A DNA stretch of 5,947 bases from Candidatus Beckwithbacteria bacterium. Lineage in GTDB: Bacteria; Patescibacteriota; Microgenomatia; UBA1400; CG1-02-47-37. The translations under genes and the position numbers were made by a program. Below, in pieces: positions 5,261 to 5,947 of the stretch. The notes beneath the pieces are model-generated. The model was not told where the DNA came from. It did no database searches and saw only the letters and a program-made list of their open reading frames with translations. The stretch covers positions 1 through 5,947 of the forward strand of contig JAUYJQ010000027.1 in assembly GCA_030699295.1 (NCBI GenBank), in the 5' to 3' direction. The number at the start of each line of letters is the position of its first letter. The stretch's first letter is position 1.

Positions 5261-5947
5261 TTATGGGCTGCAGCTGCAGCCTTGGGTAGCGGCGCAGGGA
5301 TCGGCGGTCGGGCCGCTGACTAAAAAGTTTGACGGACTTCCGCCTTTGGCTAAACCAAGGTGAAGATGACTGCCCTGGCTCCAAGAACCGGTGTTGTCCT
5401 GGCGGCCAATCGGGGTATTTAAGCCAACGTCTTTTCCGACCGAAACCGAAGCGCTTTGAAGGTGGGCATACAAGGTAAACCAGCCATTGCCGTGGTCGAT
5501 AATGACATAAATTCCAAACCCGTGAGCGCCCGGGCTGTTGTTCACCGCGACTACTTTTCCCGGGGCAGACGGATAAATAATGCCGCCGGGGCATTGCAGG
5601 TCCAGGCCCGCGTGAGCTGACCTCCGGGGATCTTTGTAACAGACAGAGAGTCTTTCGTCTTCAACATAGGCGCCGGCGCAGGGCCACTGGAGCCATTGGT
5701 TTTGAGGCGGAATGGGTCCTGGGCCGGGCGGCGGAATTAGCTCCGGGAAACAGTCATAGGCGTAGGGAGTATAGGGTGAACCGGTAATAAACGGTTGCAG
5801 CGTCATCATTACCCGTTCTTTGGCGCATTGGAGTGAGCCCAAGTAGCGGTAATAATAACTTTGCGAGTCGCCGGGTTTTTTGGCGCCGGCTTCGGCGCGG
5901 GAGCTTTCGCCGGAACTGGCCTCAAAACTGTATTCCGGCGATTCTTC
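5261..5947 (-). CDS. LytM/M23-family zinc metallopeptidase domain protein, partial (start outside window)
   Basis: The last 228 codons of a longer gene are visible. The frame has no stop up to the right edge, so a TTG at 5842 is not needed as a start. The visible part opens with a Ser/Glu/Ala/Gly-rich stretch (residues 1-30 of the fragment), followed by a Tyr-rich segment, a Pro-rich linker (PELIPPPGPGPIPP) and the M23 domain. Zinc ligands are present: HAGLD (H112, D116) and HLH (H194, H196), plus the conserved LYAHL (H162). It should be an active peptidoglycan endopeptidase, acting outside the membrane on cell-wall peptide cross-links. The fragment has eight cysteines, including a CSC near the C-terminus, unusual for this fold and suggesting disulfides. 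The gene overlaps nothing and ends 2 bp before the next ATG. Substrate specificity and N-terminal domains cannot be judged here. Confidence 0.88.
   Translation of the reverse strand, partial: EESPEYSFEASSGESSRAEAGAKKPGDSQSYYYRYLGSLQCAKERVMMTLQPFITGSPYTPYAYDCFPELIPPPGPGPIPPQNQWLQWPCAGAYVEDERLSVCYKDPRRSAHAGLDLQCPGGIIYPSAPGKVVAVNNSPGAHGFGIYVIIDHGNGWFTLYAHLQSASVSVGKDVGLNTPIGRQDNTGSWSQGSHLHLGLAKGGSPSNFLVSGPTADPCAATQGCSCSP
5266..5281. repeat. 16-bp perfect GC-rich palindrome at the end of the M23 gene
   Basis: GGCTGCAGCTGCAGCC is its own reverse complement and could form a 6-bp GC stem with an AGCT loop in the mRNA. It encodes the C-terminal Gly-Cys-Ser-Cys-Ser and lies just before the stop and the ATG of the following gene. 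No U run follows in the direction of transcription, so it is not an intrinsic terminator. It may simply arise from the repeated TGC AGC codons. Confidence 0.4.

Noticed and set aside
5259..5594. N-terminal extension of the anchored protein (open frame up to 5594)
   Set aside because: It overlaps the M23 catalytic domain in another frame, is Arg/Trp/Ser-rich with no recognisable domain, and would place about 112 residues before an ordinary N-terminal membrane anchor.
5883..5898. GC hairpin near a T6 run as a terminator
   Set aside because: GCGCCG and CGGCGC form a stem, but the T run (plus strand) precedes it instead of following it, and in the minus direction A residues follow. It lies within the open M23 reading frame.
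1..5947. CRISPR array, tRNA, rRNA or insertion sequence
   Set aside because: No regularly spaced direct repeats, cloverleaf, rRNA signature or transposase motif seen on either strand.

Overview
The window is a tightly packed run of genes that all read on the minus strand, so transcription goes from the right edge (5947) to the left edge (1). Genes overlap or lie within about 30 bp of each other, and no stretch over 300 bases is gene-free. TGA is used as a stop (end of abiEi) and no in-frame TGA is needed, so the standard bacterial code fits. Small gene-dense operons, few Shine-Dalgarno sites, short proteins with a zinc knuckle and a membrane segment, and an AbiE pair suggest a streamlined bacterium, possibly a Patescibacteria/CPR lineage such as Microgenomates. 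That placement is an inference from style; the window has no marker gene.

Right part (5947 to about 4242): the C-terminal part of a cysteine-rich LytM/M23 metallopeptidase, whose reading frame stays open to the window edge and so starts outside it. Two bases later comes a 338-residue protein with one N-terminal membrane anchor and a large, probably extracytoplasmic domain of unknown function.

Middle part (4217 to 1426): a three-gene cluster. A Clp/Hsp100 double-AAA+ ATPase is flanked by two small proteins, each with an N-terminal CxxCxGKGCxxC zinc-knuckle motif followed by one or two membrane segments. Both small genes overlap the clp gene. The Clp protein has intact ATPase and pore-loop motifs but no middle (M/UVR) domain and no recognisable [LIV]-G-[FL] ClpP-docking loop. 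This is the best candidate here for an undescribed system: a membrane-tethered Clp unfoldase with paired zinc-knuckle partners. Two related 36-bp inverted-repeat elements lie in this cluster, one in the clp gene and one in the downstream zinc-knuckle gene. Each is read in frame as 12 codons in the same phase.

Left part (1434 to 1): an AbiE type toxin-antitoxin pair (AbiEi regulator/antitoxin, then AbiEii nucleotidyltransferase toxin, ATGA overlap). It has its own promoter, with a -35 box in the last two sense codons of the upstream gene and a -10 box inside a 24-bp palindrome touching the abiEi start codon. This is a textbook layout for autorepression. The toxin gene's end overlaps the start of another gene, of which only 17 codons are visible and which looks like a DnaQ-fold 3'-5' exonuclease.
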